A DNA stretch of 64,000 nt, from assembly GCA_014529385.2 (NCBI GenBank), contig CM043960.1, forward strand, positions 116,694,043 through 116,758,042, written 5' to 3'. Source of the DNA: Adiantum capillus-veneris (lineage: Eukaryota > Streptophyta > Polypodiopsida > Polypodiales > Pteridaceae). How positions within the stretch are numbered: the stretch's first letter is position 1; every line of letters begins with the position of its first letter. Position numbers and translations under genes: made by a program. Under the pieces are notes generated by a model. It was not told the DNA's origin. It saw only the letters and a program-made list of their open reading frames with translations, and did not search any database. This document shows, piece after piece, positions 1 through 10,141 of the stretch.

Positions 1-1240
1 AACCCTTCAGTCGGTTTGTCGAGGTTATTGGCTTGCTGTCTATGAGTTTTGGCTCATTTCCGATCACGTTGGTTCAGTTGCCCTTTTGCAGGTCCTGTGA
101 AATTAGGGTTTTCTGGGCGGCTTTCTTCACGCTTTCCGAGGTCATAGCCTTGATCCCTAAGCTATAGGCATTGTGCCTTTCAATTTTGGTTCCATTTGGT
201 GGCCTCTAGGTCTCCCTAACAACCGGTCTACCGTATGTGTGCACAGGTTGTGATTGTGATGCTGGCGAGGTTTTGCGACTAACTGAAGTAAACAACACTT
301 AAGAGTCAGTGTTGATGAGCGTACCTCTCATATCTGATGTCGATCTGGTGATCGTGTGCGATGGATGAGCTTCTGGAAGTCTCAACTGCTGTAGGGAGCT
401 CTCTCTCTCTCTCACAATGGAAAATGACTCAAATGAGAGATTTCTAGCCTAGCCTCTCTAAATGTAATCGAGACTCCGACACAAAATTTTCCCATCTTTT
501 ACCTGTGGCCATAACTTTTTGCGAGATGCGGTTTAGGCTCGCAAATTTCCTGATTTGGACCTCGGTTGCTCCAGTTCTACAATTTTTGTAGATTTCTCCT
601 GTTGGAGGTCCATTCATGACGGTGGTCATTTTGCCCTGTCACCTTTGCAGTCCCTATTTTTTCTGTGTCTTCTTTACCTTGCTCCGATCAGGCGTCTCTT
701 GTTTTGTGTTTCCATCTGGATTACGGATTTTTTTCTATAGATTTTTGCTAGAAAATGGCTAAAATAAAGCAAATAAATCCCAAAATAACCCGAAAATAGC
801 AATTCTATCCTATAAAAATACCAATGAAAATCAAAACACTTTGTAGCTCACTTTTCTCTCGTATATGTACATTCTTGCTCATAATCGTCAACCTTGGCCT
901 ATTTTTTGCTGTTTTTAGACATTTTTTAGCCATATTTGACTCTCTTTATAGTCTATACACATCCTTAGGGGCTCATGTATGATGATTTGGTCCCCAATTA
1001 TGATTAATTACGAGGGCATATTCTTTTTCCCAAAATCACACAATAAAACGCAAAAATGGTTGAAAAATTGCTCACAAACATTGCCCTCTAATATATGACA
1101 TGAGTCCGCATTTGGAATGCCTCCCCCCCTCCTAGTTGGAGTCCTCCTGGACGACAGGGTATCGTCAAGGGTATGTGTTGTGCATGGGTGTGAACTCGTG
1201 CTAATGCAGGCTTTGTAATATAGCCCTATATGCATGTGCA
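1..1240. other. non-coding 3' part of TE1
   Basis: No convincing coding sequence is present on either strand; the short frames show no known motif. A CT run lies near 400-413 and a pyrimidine tract at 1,121-1,135. The stretch lies downstream of the last TE1 ORF in the TE1 sense and is most simply its 3' untranslated region. No sequence matching the TE1 LTR was found here. Confidence 0.5.
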
Positions 1241-1404
1241 GTCAATGCATGTAGAAAGAATTTATGCGGTGTAAGAGGAAGGTATAAGCGATTCGCTTAT
1301 TGGCATTTGTCGTTGAGGTTTCCTGTGGTAGCTTGAGTTGGCTGGCAGATTTTCTTTGCAAGGAGAAGTTGTAAATCTGCCACTCTTTGTTTGATTGTTT
1401 TCCA

Positions 1405-1858
1405 CTAGTTTTGAATTGGCGTATGTGGATCCTTTGAAGTCGATATTGTCGTATATTTTGTTGCATTTTCTAGTGGAACATTCTTTCTTTCCCCTTTGAT
1501 GACTTGGGTCTTATAGATCCTTGTAGTTTTTGTTGTTGATTCTGCTTGTTTCATCGTGTTGTTTGCATGATGTGGCTTGACATTGACAGTTGTAGATAAC
1601 TGCTCGATGGTCATCTTTGGCCTCCCTATTTGTGTTGTTGGCCCGTTCTGAATTGGTAATTTTGGCCGCCATACCAATATAGTCCGTTGTGTATTCGACC
1701 GATTGACTATGGTTCTTTGAGGTTTTGCTGGCTTTTGGTGTTTTCTCTATTCTTCTGTCCCCTTTTTTATAGGAATTAGGCTGTCTTACCTTATCCAAAC
1801 TTTGTATTTCCTCTTTTGATGTAATTGTGCCTCGGTCAGATTTGTACGTTGTACCCAA
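1405..1858 (-). pseudogene. basic, Lys/Thr/Asn-rich C-terminal extension of the post-integrase ORF
   Basis: Two overlapping minus-strand frames (1,511-1,858 and 1,405-1,677) continue downstream of the protease-like ORF at 1,786-2,376. The peptides are very rich in Lys, Thr, Gln and Asn, with no hydrophobic segment, signal peptide or known domain. The likely reading is the tail of the same extra TE1 protein, split by one or two frameshifts; such composition would suit nucleic-acid binding, but that is inference. Alternatively it is untranslated sequence that happens to be open. Confidence 0.3.
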
Positions 1859-2376
1859 ACTTTCCTGGTTCCCTGCATGGTTGTTGATTTTTTATAAGAC
1901 GTTGCTGGACTTGTAAACTCATTTTGTTGTTGGTCATATCCTTGTGGTTGTATTGACTCCTGTTTCCTCCTTGACATGTATTGGTTATATGATAAGAAGG
2001 GTTCTGAAAAGTTTTCATTTCGTAAAAGTGCTTCATTAGTATCCAAATCAATGAATACCCTATTAGCTTTCATCCATGACACTGCTAAGATACACGGCGT
2101 TGCTGATCTACTTGGTGGCAGTACATGGAATTTTGTAGTGTACAGGTGTGCCTGCACTGTGATTGGTAATATAATAGACCACAACGTGGTCACCTCCTCA
2201 CCCGATGCTACTTTCAACCAGTGTGTCTCTGGGATCGTCCTCAATGGTCCAAGTTTCTGAAAGATCTCAAAGCTGATGACGCTCATTTTTGCTCCATTGC
2301 CAAGCAATGCATAGATTTCAACTTGTTTTGTGCCTGCATAAGCTTTTATGTAAGGACTACACCACGTATCCTCCAA
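1786..2376 (-). pseudogene. second, degenerate retropepsin-like domain downstream of integrase
   Basis: This 196-residue frame has the layout of a retroviral-type aspartic protease. It shows a flap-side motif ALLGNGAKMSVIS near residue 26 where a catalytic protease has D-T/S-G-A, then LKVASGEE, a hydrophobic strand region, and CILAVSWMKANRVFIDL in the place of the conserved ILG-x-x-W region. The catalytic Asp is replaced by Gly, so it should be inactive as read. TE1 already has a protease before RT (6,784-8,505) with intact DSGAG. The domain lies after the integrase C-terminus in the same sense and may be the start of an additional 3' ORF. The boundary with the integrase frame is blurred by a frame change near 2,400. 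Confidence 0.6.
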
Positions 2377-2414
2377 GTCGTCAATGGTGCTATCGTCCTG
2401 AGCCCTAAAGTCTG

Positions 2415-2762
2415 TTATGGTCTTTTATAATTCTTCGCTTGTATATCTGCTTCGATTGTTCGGAATGTCGAAAGAGGATATTCGTCAGTCATCATTGGGG
2501 TGACCATGTTTATTGTCCTGAGAAACTGCTTTCGTTTAGCAATGCGTTCCTTGGCTTCTTGTTGTGCTTGGTCGTGAATTCTTTGTTGTTCCTGTCTATA
2601 GGCTTTTCCATAATGCAATTGAAACAACATTTCCGGTGTTAAAGGTAGACGATATTTTTTTAAACGACATCCACTAATCCAGTTTGGCATTTCTTTTCCA
2701 TCTAGAGTCGACAGTTTTACTGTTCCGCTGGACGATATTTCTTGGACCAAATAGGGCCCCAT
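2415..2762 (-). pseudogene. integrase C-terminal tail of TE1
   Basis: This is in the same frame as the large pol ORF ending at 2,769 and separated from it by one TAA. It begins GPYLVQEISSSGTVKLSTLDG and continues NWISGCRLKKYR, which matches the SH3-like GPF/Y module at the end of gypsy integrases (known family feature). The rest is charged and Gln-rich, with a weak helical character. Only the single stop breaks continuity with integrase. Confidence 0.65.
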
Positions 2763-2768
2763 TCCCCT

Positions 2769-5120
2769 TTAGCTTTTCTTTAGCTTTTTGGCATGCTGTT
2801 TAAGGGTGTATACTAAGACATAGTCGCCCGTTTTAAAGTCCTTGTTCTTGACATGTTTGTCAAAAAACTCTTTCTGTTGTCTTTTTTTTGCATATATGGC
2901 TGCTACAGCATTGAGTTGTAACTCATCTAATTTTTCAAGGTCCTCTAACCGTTCTGAAAGCTCATGCCCCGTCCAGTCCAATTGTGTGGCTACCCTTAGT
3001 GTGGGAATAAAAAATTCAATAGGCAATATTGCATTTAACCCATATACCATATTAAATGGCGTAGTATTGAGTGTTGTTTTATATGCAACTCGATATGCCC
3101 ACAATGCTGAATATAGCATTTGATCCCAGTCCGTTCTTGTTTCACTAACCAGTTTTGTAAGAACTGTGCACAATATTTTGTTTGTCGCTTTTGCTTGACC
3201 ATTGGCTTGTGGATGGTAGGGTGCAGATTTGCGATGAATTACCATAAACTCATTTAAGAGATGTTGGATAACTTCATTTACAAAGTGTGTCCCTCTATCA
3301 CTCACCAGCTCAATGGGAAGGCCATAACGTGTAAACACATATTCATATAAGAATTGTGTCGTGGTTCTAGAGTCTGCTTTCGTTGTGGCTTTTGCTTCCA
3401 CCCATTTGGTCATGTAATCCGTGGCCACTATGATATATTGTGCTTGTGAACGATACGTTGGTGGAGTAATAGGACCAACAAAGTCCAATCCCCATTTATC
3501 GAATGCTCGAGCACTCATCATTGGTCTTAAAGGCATGTCGTCTCTTTTAACTGGTACCTTAGTGTGTTGACATTCATCACATCTTTTCACAAATTCTATT
3601 GCATCTTGAATCATGGTCGGCCACCATATACCTGCAACCATAATGATTTTTACGGTTCTCTCTGCTGAAAAATGACCTCCTGCTATGCCTGCATGAGCTT
3701 GTTCTAATAATGGAAAGTAGTCATTTTCATGAGGAACTAACCTTAGCCGGTCATCAGTTCCTCTTTTATACAACTGGTCACTAATGAGGGTATACCTATT
3801 CGCTTCGATTTGTAAAGCCTTTTGTCTGGCTTTAGACCAATCTCCTGGCAACTCCTTATTAGTCAAATATTCCACAATAGCATGACTCCATGCGGGTGCT
3901 ACTGTCACTTGGTATAATGTGGCATAATCCACAGTGGTATTGGATGTGCAAAACTTGCATTTCTTGATGTAATTAGCTACATCGCCTGCCATTCCTGGCC
4001 AATACACTCCAAGTCTTCTTAATTGTTCATAGGTCATTTGATTTCCTCGATGGAATCCCCCTATTTGTGTATAGGCGTCCTCTAGATACGTTTCGTACTC
4101 CTCTGGGCCTATACACAACCTTAGAATCCCATCGTGTCCATGATGGTACATTCTTCCTGCAAGCATTGTGTAATTTCGTGCTTGTCTAACGTCTTCCACC
4201 GTGTGTTTATCGTCAAAATTCATTCCATATGTCAGCAACGGAATAATGTGCTCTGACCATTTCGATACCATCTCTATATTAAACAGGTATGCGTCTGGGA
4301 GATCATCATCTACCCAAGTAGCTTTTTTGCCATGTAGTAATCGAGAAAGGTGGTCTGCTCTTTGATGAGTTTTTCCTTTCTTAACTACTACCGTAAAATC
4401 AAACTCCAGCAACACAATGAACCATCTTACAATTCGTCCCGTGTTACAAGGTTTGTTTACTAAGTACAAGAGCGCTTGGTGATCCACAAAAAATGTGAAT
4501 TTGTTCGCAACTAAGTAATGCCAAAATTTCTTTACCTCATATATCATACCCAATCCTTCTCTTTCAGTGGTGGTATAATTCTTATCTGCACTGTTGAGTT
4601 GTCTACTAGCATAACTGATCGGAAAATCTGTATTACCCTCCCCTGGTTGTGCTAATATACAGTCTATTGCAAATTCTGAAGCATCTACATGTACATGGAA
4701 GATCTTTGACCAATCTGGTGCTTTTAGAATTGGTGCAGATACCAGTGCATCTTTTTGTTTCTGGAATGACTCCTCACATTCATTGGTCCAAATGAAGAGC
4801 GTGATTAGACTATACAAAGGTTTTGCTATTACAACGTACATGTAGATAAAACGTCGGTAGTATCCACAATGTCCCATAAATGATTGTACCTCTCGTACAG
4901 TGTTTGGTCTTGGCAATTCTATGATCACCTTTATCTTGTCTTCATCAGTGGTAATTCCATTAGCCGATACTATGTGGCCTAAGATTTTACCTTGTCGGAC
5001 CATGAATACACATTTTTCTGGGTTGAGGCAAATCCTATACGTTCTGCATTTTTCGAATACCTTTCTAAGATGATCTATATGGTCTTCTCTCGATAGAGAA
5101 TAGACACACAAGTCATCCAT
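2769..5120 (-). CDS. pol: TE1 pol: end of RT, RNase H and integrase
   Basis: This 783-residue frame starts inside the RT catalytic motif (DDLCVYS, residues 2-8). RNase H follows with its acidic residues in VHVDASEF, TTEREGLG, FVDHQALL and RADHLSRL (about 148-265). Two zinc-binding H2C2-like modules come next: one near residues 345-400 (GGFHRGNQ to CKFC, first His replaced by Tyr) and a complete one near 462-520 (HAGIAGGHF to CDECQ). In the integrase core, Asp is in GLDFVGP and VSDRGTHF, but the position of the third acidic residue reads Lys in NGQAKATN, so the enzyme should be dead. A frameshift upstream splits RT at the DD motif. The protein would make and insert element cDNA in the nucleus. 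Confidence 0.85.
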   Translation of the reverse strand: MDDLCVYSLSREDHIDHLRKVFEKCRTYRICLNPEKCVFMVRQGKILGHIVSANGITTDEDKIKVIIELPRPNTVREVQSFMGHCGYYRRFIYMYVVIAKPLYSLITLFIWTNECEESFQKQKDALVSAPILKAPDWSKIFHVHVDASEFAIDCILAQPGEGNTDFPISYASRQLNSADKNYTTTEREGLGMIYEVKKFWHYLVANKFTFFVDHQALLYLVNKPCNTGRIVRWFIVLLEFDFTVVVKKGKTHQRADHLSRLLHGKKATWVDDDLPDAYLFNIEMVSKWSEHIIPLLTYGMNFDDKHTVEDVRQARNYTMLAGRMYHHGHDGILRLCIGPEEYETYLEDAYTQIGGFHRGNQMTYEQLRRLGVYWPGMAGDVANYIKKCKFCTSNTTVDYATLYQVTVAPAWSHAIVEYLTNKELPGDWSKARQKALQIEANRYTLISDQLYKRGTDDRLRLVPHENDYFPLLEQAHAGIAGGHFSAERTVKIIMVAGIWWPTMIQDAIEFVKRCDECQHTKVPVKRDDMPLRPMMSARAFDKWGLDFVGPITPPTYRSQAQYIIVATDYMTKWVEAKATTKADSRTTTQFLYEYVFTRYGLPIELVSDRGTHFVNEVIQHLLNEFMVIHRKSAPYHPQANGQAKATNKILCTVLTKLVSETRTDWDQMLYSALWAYRVAYKTTLNTTPFNMVYGLNAILPIEFFIPTLRVATQLDWTGHELSERLEDLEKLDELQLNAVAAIYAKKRQQKEFFDKHVKNKDFKTGDYVLVYTLKQHAKKLKKS

Positions 5121-5656
5121 GTAATATCCAAGAATATTCGTAAGTATTCTTTAAAAGCATGTGTCATTAATCTCTGAAATGTGGCTGGAGCATTAGTCAA
5201 GCCAAATACCATTACCCTAAACGCATATATGCCCCATTCTGTTACAAACGCTGTTTTATATTGATCTTCTAGTTTGACCCCCATTTGGTTATAACCAGAG
5301 AATCCGTCCATAAAGCTATAGGCTTGCTTGCCTGCTACTTGTTCCAGGACGTGTTAAGTGATAGGAAGAGGATAGTTGTCCCTTATTGTTGCTGCGTTTA
5401 CCTTCTTGAGATTCACACACACTCGTAATTTCCCATTTTTCTTGGGTACCACCACTATCGGTGACACCCAGTCCATGTGGTTTATCTCATAAATAAATTC
5501 AGCCTCCATAAGTTTGTCTATCTCTTCCTTTATCCTTTTGGTGAATGTCTCATTATACGTGTATGGACGTTGTTTGCTTGGCTTTGCATCAGACTTCAAA
5601 GGGATTGAATGTTCACAAATGTTAGGATCCACCCCTTCAAATCTTTGTACACCCAT
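5075..5656 (-). pseudogene. pol: TE1 reverse transcriptase, fingers and palm (broken)
   Basis: Two same-frame pieces are separated by a TAA at the left end of 5,354-5,656. The first has DKLMEAEFI, WVSPIVVVPKKNGKLRVCV and NNYPLP-type sequence, RT fingers motifs. The second has FMDGFSGYNQ, KTAFVTEWG and FGLTNAPATFQRLM, the palm A and B motifs. It then leaves frame just before the DD catalytic pair, which continues in the next frame from 5,120. At the upstream end a one-base difference in a G run near 5,640 separates it from the linker ORF. These breaks mean no intact RT is encoded. Confidence 0.8.
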
Positions 5657-6759
5657 GCAAATACATCACGAAATTCCTTAAGTGTTTTGATCAGTAAGTC
5701 CTCTTCTTCCGGGCTTAGATCTATGGCAATGTAAGCAGGTCGAGGACTTTCTCTTGGCTCTACTAAGTCTATATTCTTGGCATTCTCTGGCCCATCGTAG
5801 GAATCGTTTGATTTAGGATCCCTCATTGGTTGTTGAACCACCAATCTTCTTTCCTGAATGGTGTACTTACAATAGTGAGGAGGTACATCTATCTTTTTAC
5901 TCCCATCACTAGCGTTCGTTCCATCGCTACTTTCCATTTCAGTTGTCCATGCATTTTTAATTTTTTGTTTCAACTCATTGTATCTCGTTTTCCGTTCAAT
6001 TCTCATCATAATTGGACCACCAGAGACATTCAGTTTCTCTGTTGCAACTCTTTTTTTTTCTTTGCTGGTTTTCTTAGGTTTCAACAGTCTGGACTTAAAT
6101 CCTGAGTCTTCAACAACCTTAAGAAATCTTCCTGACACTTTATCCTTAGCACAATCAACAGCATGAATGCTCATAAGGAAATGTGTCTTACCCCTAAACT
6201 CCGGCATGGGTCTCAGCCTGGTTGGTAGACTGATATGGTGTCGTTTACTCTTGTATCTTTTTTGGTGTCTCTCACTTTGGTTTGGGAAATTGTAGAAGAC
6301 GTCATTGTCTTGATCTTGATTGTCGTCTCCCTCCGTATTTTCCGACTTTTCGTCATCCGCATTATCCATGTTTTCACTTTGATCAGAAGAATCATAAAAT
6401 TCTTCTCCCTCCTGCTTGATTTCTTTAGTGGGGATGTCCACATAGCCCACTATCTTAATCTCAAGTTTCGTTTCCGTTTTATTGATCCTCATATTCTCAG
6501 TATCTCCATCGTTCTCGTCCTCCTCCACAATTTTGCTCAACATGTAGTATGGTATGATATCATAGCCATTCTCATCACAAAATTTGGTGGGAGTGACTTC
6601 ATTGACGCATACATCCAATGTAGCCAAAATTTGAGACCATTCTAGGGGTTCGAGCTTCTCTTCAGGAAAAGGTTCTCGTACATATGCATCGTCTTCCAAG
6701 ACCCTCTCTAGTGTCCTTTCATTGTGGTCAAATTCACTACATTGAGATGCCTCGCACAT
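5596..6759 (-). CDS. pol: TE1 acidic linker between protease and RT
   Basis: The frame has 387 residues. The central part (about 110-160) is very acidic (EENMDNADDEKSENTEG type), followed by a Lys-rich stretch near 225-245. The C-terminus reads EFRDVFAWVYKDLKG, the conserved pre-RT motif of gypsy elements. It shares its frame with the protease ORF and is separated from it by one TGA at about 6,784, where CGA would give Arg. No enzymatic motif is visible in the first 330 residues. It is unusually long for a protease-RT connector. Confidence 0.7.
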   Translation of the reverse strand: MCEASQCSEFDHNERTLERVLEDDAYVREPFPEEKLEPLEWSQILATLDVCVNEVTPTKFCDENGYDIIPYYMLSKIVEEDENDGDTENMRINKTETKLEIKIVGYVDIPTKEIKQEGEEFYDSSDQSENMDNADDEKSENTEGDDNQDQDNDVFYNFPNQSERHQKRYKSKRHHISLPTRLRPMPEFRGKTHFLMSIHAVDCAKDKVSGRFLKVVEDSGFKSRLLKPKKTSKEKKRVATEKLNVSGGPIMMRIERKTRYNELKQKIKNAWTTEMESSDGTNASDGSKKIDVPPHYCKYTIQERRLVVQQPMRDPKSNDSYDGPENAKNIDLVEPRESPRPAYIAIDLSPEEEDLLIKTLKEFRDVFAWVYKDLKGWILTFVNIQSL

Positions 6760-6783
6760 CCATATCTCCTTTTTCTTACAAAG

Positions 6784-8505
6784 TCACGCTGGGACTTCTG
6801 ATCCACTAATGGTGGCTGAGTCAAATTCTTCCACAGGGGTTCTCGTGAAATCATGGTGGCTATGATTTTTCATGTTTACTCGTGTAGTAGTTTCAGCATG
6901 TCTTAGATACAAATAATCATACCCCCAGTCCTGCACCATTTTGAGTTGCCTCATGAACGGCCTACCAAGGATAATTTCATAGTTGTTCTTCTTGCCGAAA
7001 TCTACTATGGCAAAGGTATGTTCGTACTCTATGCCACAAGAAGATACCACAATTGCCTCAAGCAATCCTATAGGCCTTTCTATGTGCCCATCCGCCAGTT
7101 GCAATTTCATTCTAGTTGTTCGTATTGTTGGTTTTTCCCATTTTTCCCATAGCATTTTGGTCGCAATGGCAATGCCAGCTCCGCTATCAAGTATTGCCTT
7201 AGTCTCTATGCCGTTATACTCAACTGGTAGGGTTGTGTTGCCGTCTTCACCCTCACAATACTCTCCTACCTTGTTGAGTGGCACTGGTCTAGTGTTGACT
7301 TTCTTCGGTTCTGTGTCATTAAGCTCGGTTTCGAAGAACTTAAGAGGCATCCCTATACCAAATTTTTCAAGACATTTTCCCACTTCCGTCCACATGATTG
7401 GCCTAATTTTTAACAATTTTTCCAATGTGATTGTACACTTGACCGGAGTGGTCAACAAGCGTGTCAGGATTTTAGTGTCCAATTGATTTGACCCGCCCAT
7501 TCTTTGAGAAGGTACTCTTCGAATTTCTGACCTTGCCTTATAGTCCCCCATATATGATGGCAAAGTTCTGAGTGATGCTGGTCTGCTATCTTCGGATGCA
7601 ACTGAACCATTATCCCCTTGAAATGATTTAACGTCTAAATCCCATGGAGGCTTATTCAAGTTCAACTCCGAGAAAGGCGCCGACTCGACTGTTTTTGTCT
7701 CATATTTTTGTTGAGCTTTTCTCACCGTTTCCCATAGCTCTTCAGGCCAATTTTCTTCCACAATAGGGGTATATGGTGGAAAACCTTTTAGTGATTCATC
7801 AATGCTATTAGTCACGTCTCTTGCATCCTCTATATCCGGCAAGGATTTAACGTTTTCTATCTTGTCAGGTATCCTTTGTTCGGTTTTGTGAGGTGTTTCA
7901 TTGTTTGGTGGTTTGATTACTCTATCTCCCACTTCCATAGGTGGAGGCTCCAGTAAAGCTTGTGCAGTTTCAATCAGCTGTTTGCACATCTCTAGTCTCT
8001 GTTTCTCTATCTCTGGATATGGATATGTCATCCACCTTTGCTCTAGAGTCTGTCTGTTCTTCAATTTTGCTTCATATGCTTGCAAGATTGCATCTAAGCG
8101 TTCATTGATCTTATCTACCAATACCGACCCTCCTGAGCTTGCACTTCTTGGTCCCTCCGTTGATTTTAGAGAGTCGGACTCTCTTTGCTGTTTAAGTTGC
8201 TCTTGAGCTATCGTTAGCTCAGCTTCTACATCTTTTTGTTTTTGCTCACGTCTAGCTTTCATTTTCGCTCTTCGTTCTTTCCAAGGATTATCACGACTGA
8301 CGCTAGACTTGTTAGTCTTGATTTCTTCTTGATTTTTATCGTTACTCTTGGGCTGATTGTCATTTTTCCTTGCTTGGGCTCTCGTCAAGACCTTAACAGG
8401 AATCGGAGTTTCGTTTTCTGACCCTCCACTGCAAGGCACCGCTCCCAGCATATTCAAGGTAGTTTTTGCTCCTTTGCTCGGGTTTTTAGAGCAATCAGGG
8501 ATCAA
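6784..8505 (-). CDS. pol: TE1 protease region with second zinc knuckle
   Basis: The frame has 573 residues. Just upstream of the given start, in the same frame, lies a zinc knuckle, CTECAITHLIPDC. A long charged, coiled region (about 45-200) follows. The retropepsin domain lies near residues 430-530 with the active-site motif AILDSGAGIAIA, then LADGHIERPIG and EIILGRPFM. It would process the Gag-Pol polyprotein. The frame ends at a TGA, after which the same frame continues into the linker ORF. Confidence 0.8.
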   Translation of the reverse strand: MIPDCSKNPSKGAKTTLNMLGAVPCSGGSENETPIPVKVLTRAQARKNDNQPKSNDKNQEEIKTNKSSVSRDNPWKERRAKMKARREQKQKDVEAELTIAQEQLKQQRESDSLKSTEGPRSASSGGSVLVDKINERLDAILQAYEAKLKNRQTLEQRWMTYPYPEIEKQRLEMCKQLIETAQALLEPPPMEVGDRVIKPPNNETPHKTEQRIPDKIENVKSLPDIEDARDVTNSIDESLKGFPPYTPIVEENWPEELWETVRKAQQKYETKTVESAPFSELNLNKPPWDLDVKSFQGDNGSVASEDSRPASLRTLPSYMGDYKARSEIRRVPSQRMGGSNQLDTKILTRLLTTPVKCTITLEKLLKIRPIMWTEVGKCLEKFGIGMPLKFFETELNDTEPKKVNTRPVPLNKVGEYCEGEDGNTTLPVEYNGIETKAILDSGAGIAIATKMLWEKWEKPTIRTTRMKLQLADGHIERPIGLLEAIVVSSCGIEYEHTFAIVDFGKKNNYEIILGRPFMRQLKMVQDWGYDYLYLRHAETTTRVNMKNHSHHDFTRTPVEEFDSATISGSEVPA

Positions 8506-8595
8506 GTGAGTAATTGCACACTCGGTGCAATATGCGTTGACCCTAATGATTTCATCATGAGGGCAGTCCCTTAGCCAATGGTCTCCACCACACTT

Positions 8596-9015
8596 CTAGC
8601 ATGGTCCTTTAGGCTGTTGAGGTGCTCCTAGAGCTCCTCTTTGTTGGTGTGCAATTCTTTGCCCGCTCATGCCTCCGTTGGCTATGAACAACAGTGTTCC
8701 TTCATCCAAGCTATATCTTCCTTCCCCCGTTGCCTGTGCAGCAGTTGGTGGTCCTGTATTTTCTATCATGCTCCATGGTTCTGGTGTAGAGGGTTCTTCC
8801 GGTGGATAATAGACAGAGTTCGCCGCATATCCATTAGGCTCGTCGTCATATGCATGCATAGGTACCAAAGCATTCTCATCCGACTCAGTTACTGTGGGCG
8901 TGTATCTTATGTCGACTGGTCGTAATCCTGGTAGGGGTGGTTGTTGTCCCAACACTGGTTGTGGTCTTTCTACACCTACAGGTCCTGGTAGGTTGCCTGT
9001 CTGATATCTAGGCAT
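8596..9015 (-). pseudogene. gag: TE1 Gag C-terminal, Pro-rich part and first zinc knuckle
   Basis: This 139-residue Pro/Gly-rich frame ends at a TAG that falls inside a zinc knuckle. The residues around the stop are C, stop, K, C, then GGDHWLRDC, so the C-x2-C-x3-H-x4-C pattern is visible across it. With the CTEC motif further on, TE1 Gag had two knuckles for RNA binding. A CAG-to-TAG change would explain the stop. It lies between the capsid ORF (frame change near 9,100) and the protease ORF. Confidence 0.65.
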
Positions 9016-9181
9016 CGGTGGGACTTGAGGGGATGTCGCCTAAGCTTGCGGAGCATATGGTCGTTCTCTCACATATCCCTTGTTATAATAACACTCCTCC
9101 GTCCCATGGTTTGTCCAGTTTTGTTCAATCACACACCATTTTGGTTGTTTAGCTTGTGGTTTGGAATACAAGTTAATCTTT

Positions 9182-10141
9182 TTAAGCTTCCTCTACAAGC
9201 TGCTCTTGGCTTAAGGCTACTTCTCCTTTCGGTGTTGTCATAGCAGAATTTCTTCCGCTTTGTTGCGAGGAAGAATCATCGTCAAGATCCTTGAACTCAC
9301 CCTCTTTGTAGACCGCACAATTGTCCACAAGGTATAGAGCCTCCTTGGTTAAATCATTCAACGTCGTTCTCCTTTTCATATGTAAGTCCTTCTGGAGATC
9401 TGCATTCCTTAGTCCTTGGATAAATATAAGCATAAGTCTGGACTGAGTTGGCAGTTCTTCCACGGGGCAGAACTTAACATAACTTTTTAATTGGAGGACT
9501 GCCTTTCGCACAGACTCTCCATCTTTCTGTTTGAATTTATGGATTTGTGAGACTGTATTATGAGCTATTCCCCTTTGTGAGAATTCTTCGATAAACTCGT
9601 CAAACACTTCCTCAATAGACTCAAAGTCTCTTCGCTCCACTGAGTCTAACCATGTAGCAGCATCATCCTCTAAGGTTAAACCAAATCCTGCAAATTGGGT
9701 AGGAAAGTCTAACACCTCTTCAGTTCTAATTACACGCACAAAGGCTGCTACATGATCTCTCGAATCCCTGCTTCCGGTATATTTCTTGTTTACCCGTTTT
9801 TGCACTTGAGAAGGTCTAATTCTACGATGGTCTACAAATCTCATCATGGGATCTCCCCGTCCTAGTCGGTATACCTCCTCTGGTCTTCTGTAGTGGCCAG
9901 GTTCCTCTCCCAATGGTGCTCCTAAGCCATAATTTCTAACAGTTCTCGCGAGAGATGGTTCATCTCTCTGAACTCGTTCTAGGGGTGGTCTTCCAGGCTC
10001 AGTTGACCCCTGAGTCTTTGGCTTACTCTCTCCTTGATGCTGTGCATAGAGTGGTGGTTCTTGTAAATCCCTTAGCCCTCGTGCGGTTTGATAACCCTCT
10101 TGGTTCGGTCTTGTTCTAATGTAGCACTCTGTCGAATCCAT
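9182..10141 (-). CDS. gag: TE1 Gag capsid domain
   Basis: The frame has 319 residues. Residues about 120-275 match the retrotransposon Gag (capsid) fold: FGLTLEDDAATWLDSV, FDEFIEEFSQRGI, FKQKDGESVRKAVLQLKSY, MLIFIQGLRNADLQK and LTKEALYLVDN. The first 110 residues are Pro/Arg-rich. It overlaps the end of the upstream Gag N-terminal ORF by 70 bases in another frame, so a frameshift (mutation or recoding) separates the two. Confidence 0.8.
   Translation of the reverse strand: MDSTECYIRTRPNQEGYQTARGLRDLQEPPLYAQHQGESKPKTQGSTEPGRPPLERVQRDEPSLARTVRNYGLGAPLGEEPGHYRRPEEVYRLGRGDPMMRFVDHRRIRPSQVQKRVNKKYTGSRDSRDHVAAFVRVIRTEEVLDFPTQFAGFGLTLEDDAATWLDSVERRDFESIEEVFDEFIEEFSQRGIAHNTVSQIHKFKQKDGESVRKAVLQLKSYVKFCPVEELPTQSRLMLIFIQGLRNADLQKDLHMKRRTTLNDLTKEALYLVDNCAVYKEGEFKDLDDDSSSQQSGRNSAMTTPKGEVALSQEQLVEEA

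Noticed and set aside
603-614. TGTTGGAGG as the start of an LTR.
   Set aside because: It is in the wrong orientation for TE1 and the following bases do not match the LTR.
1121-1135. Purine tract on the minus strand as the TE1 polypurine tract.
   Set aside because: The sequence on its downstream side does not match the start of the TE1 LTR at 12,751-13,672, and no LTR copy is found in 1-1,120.
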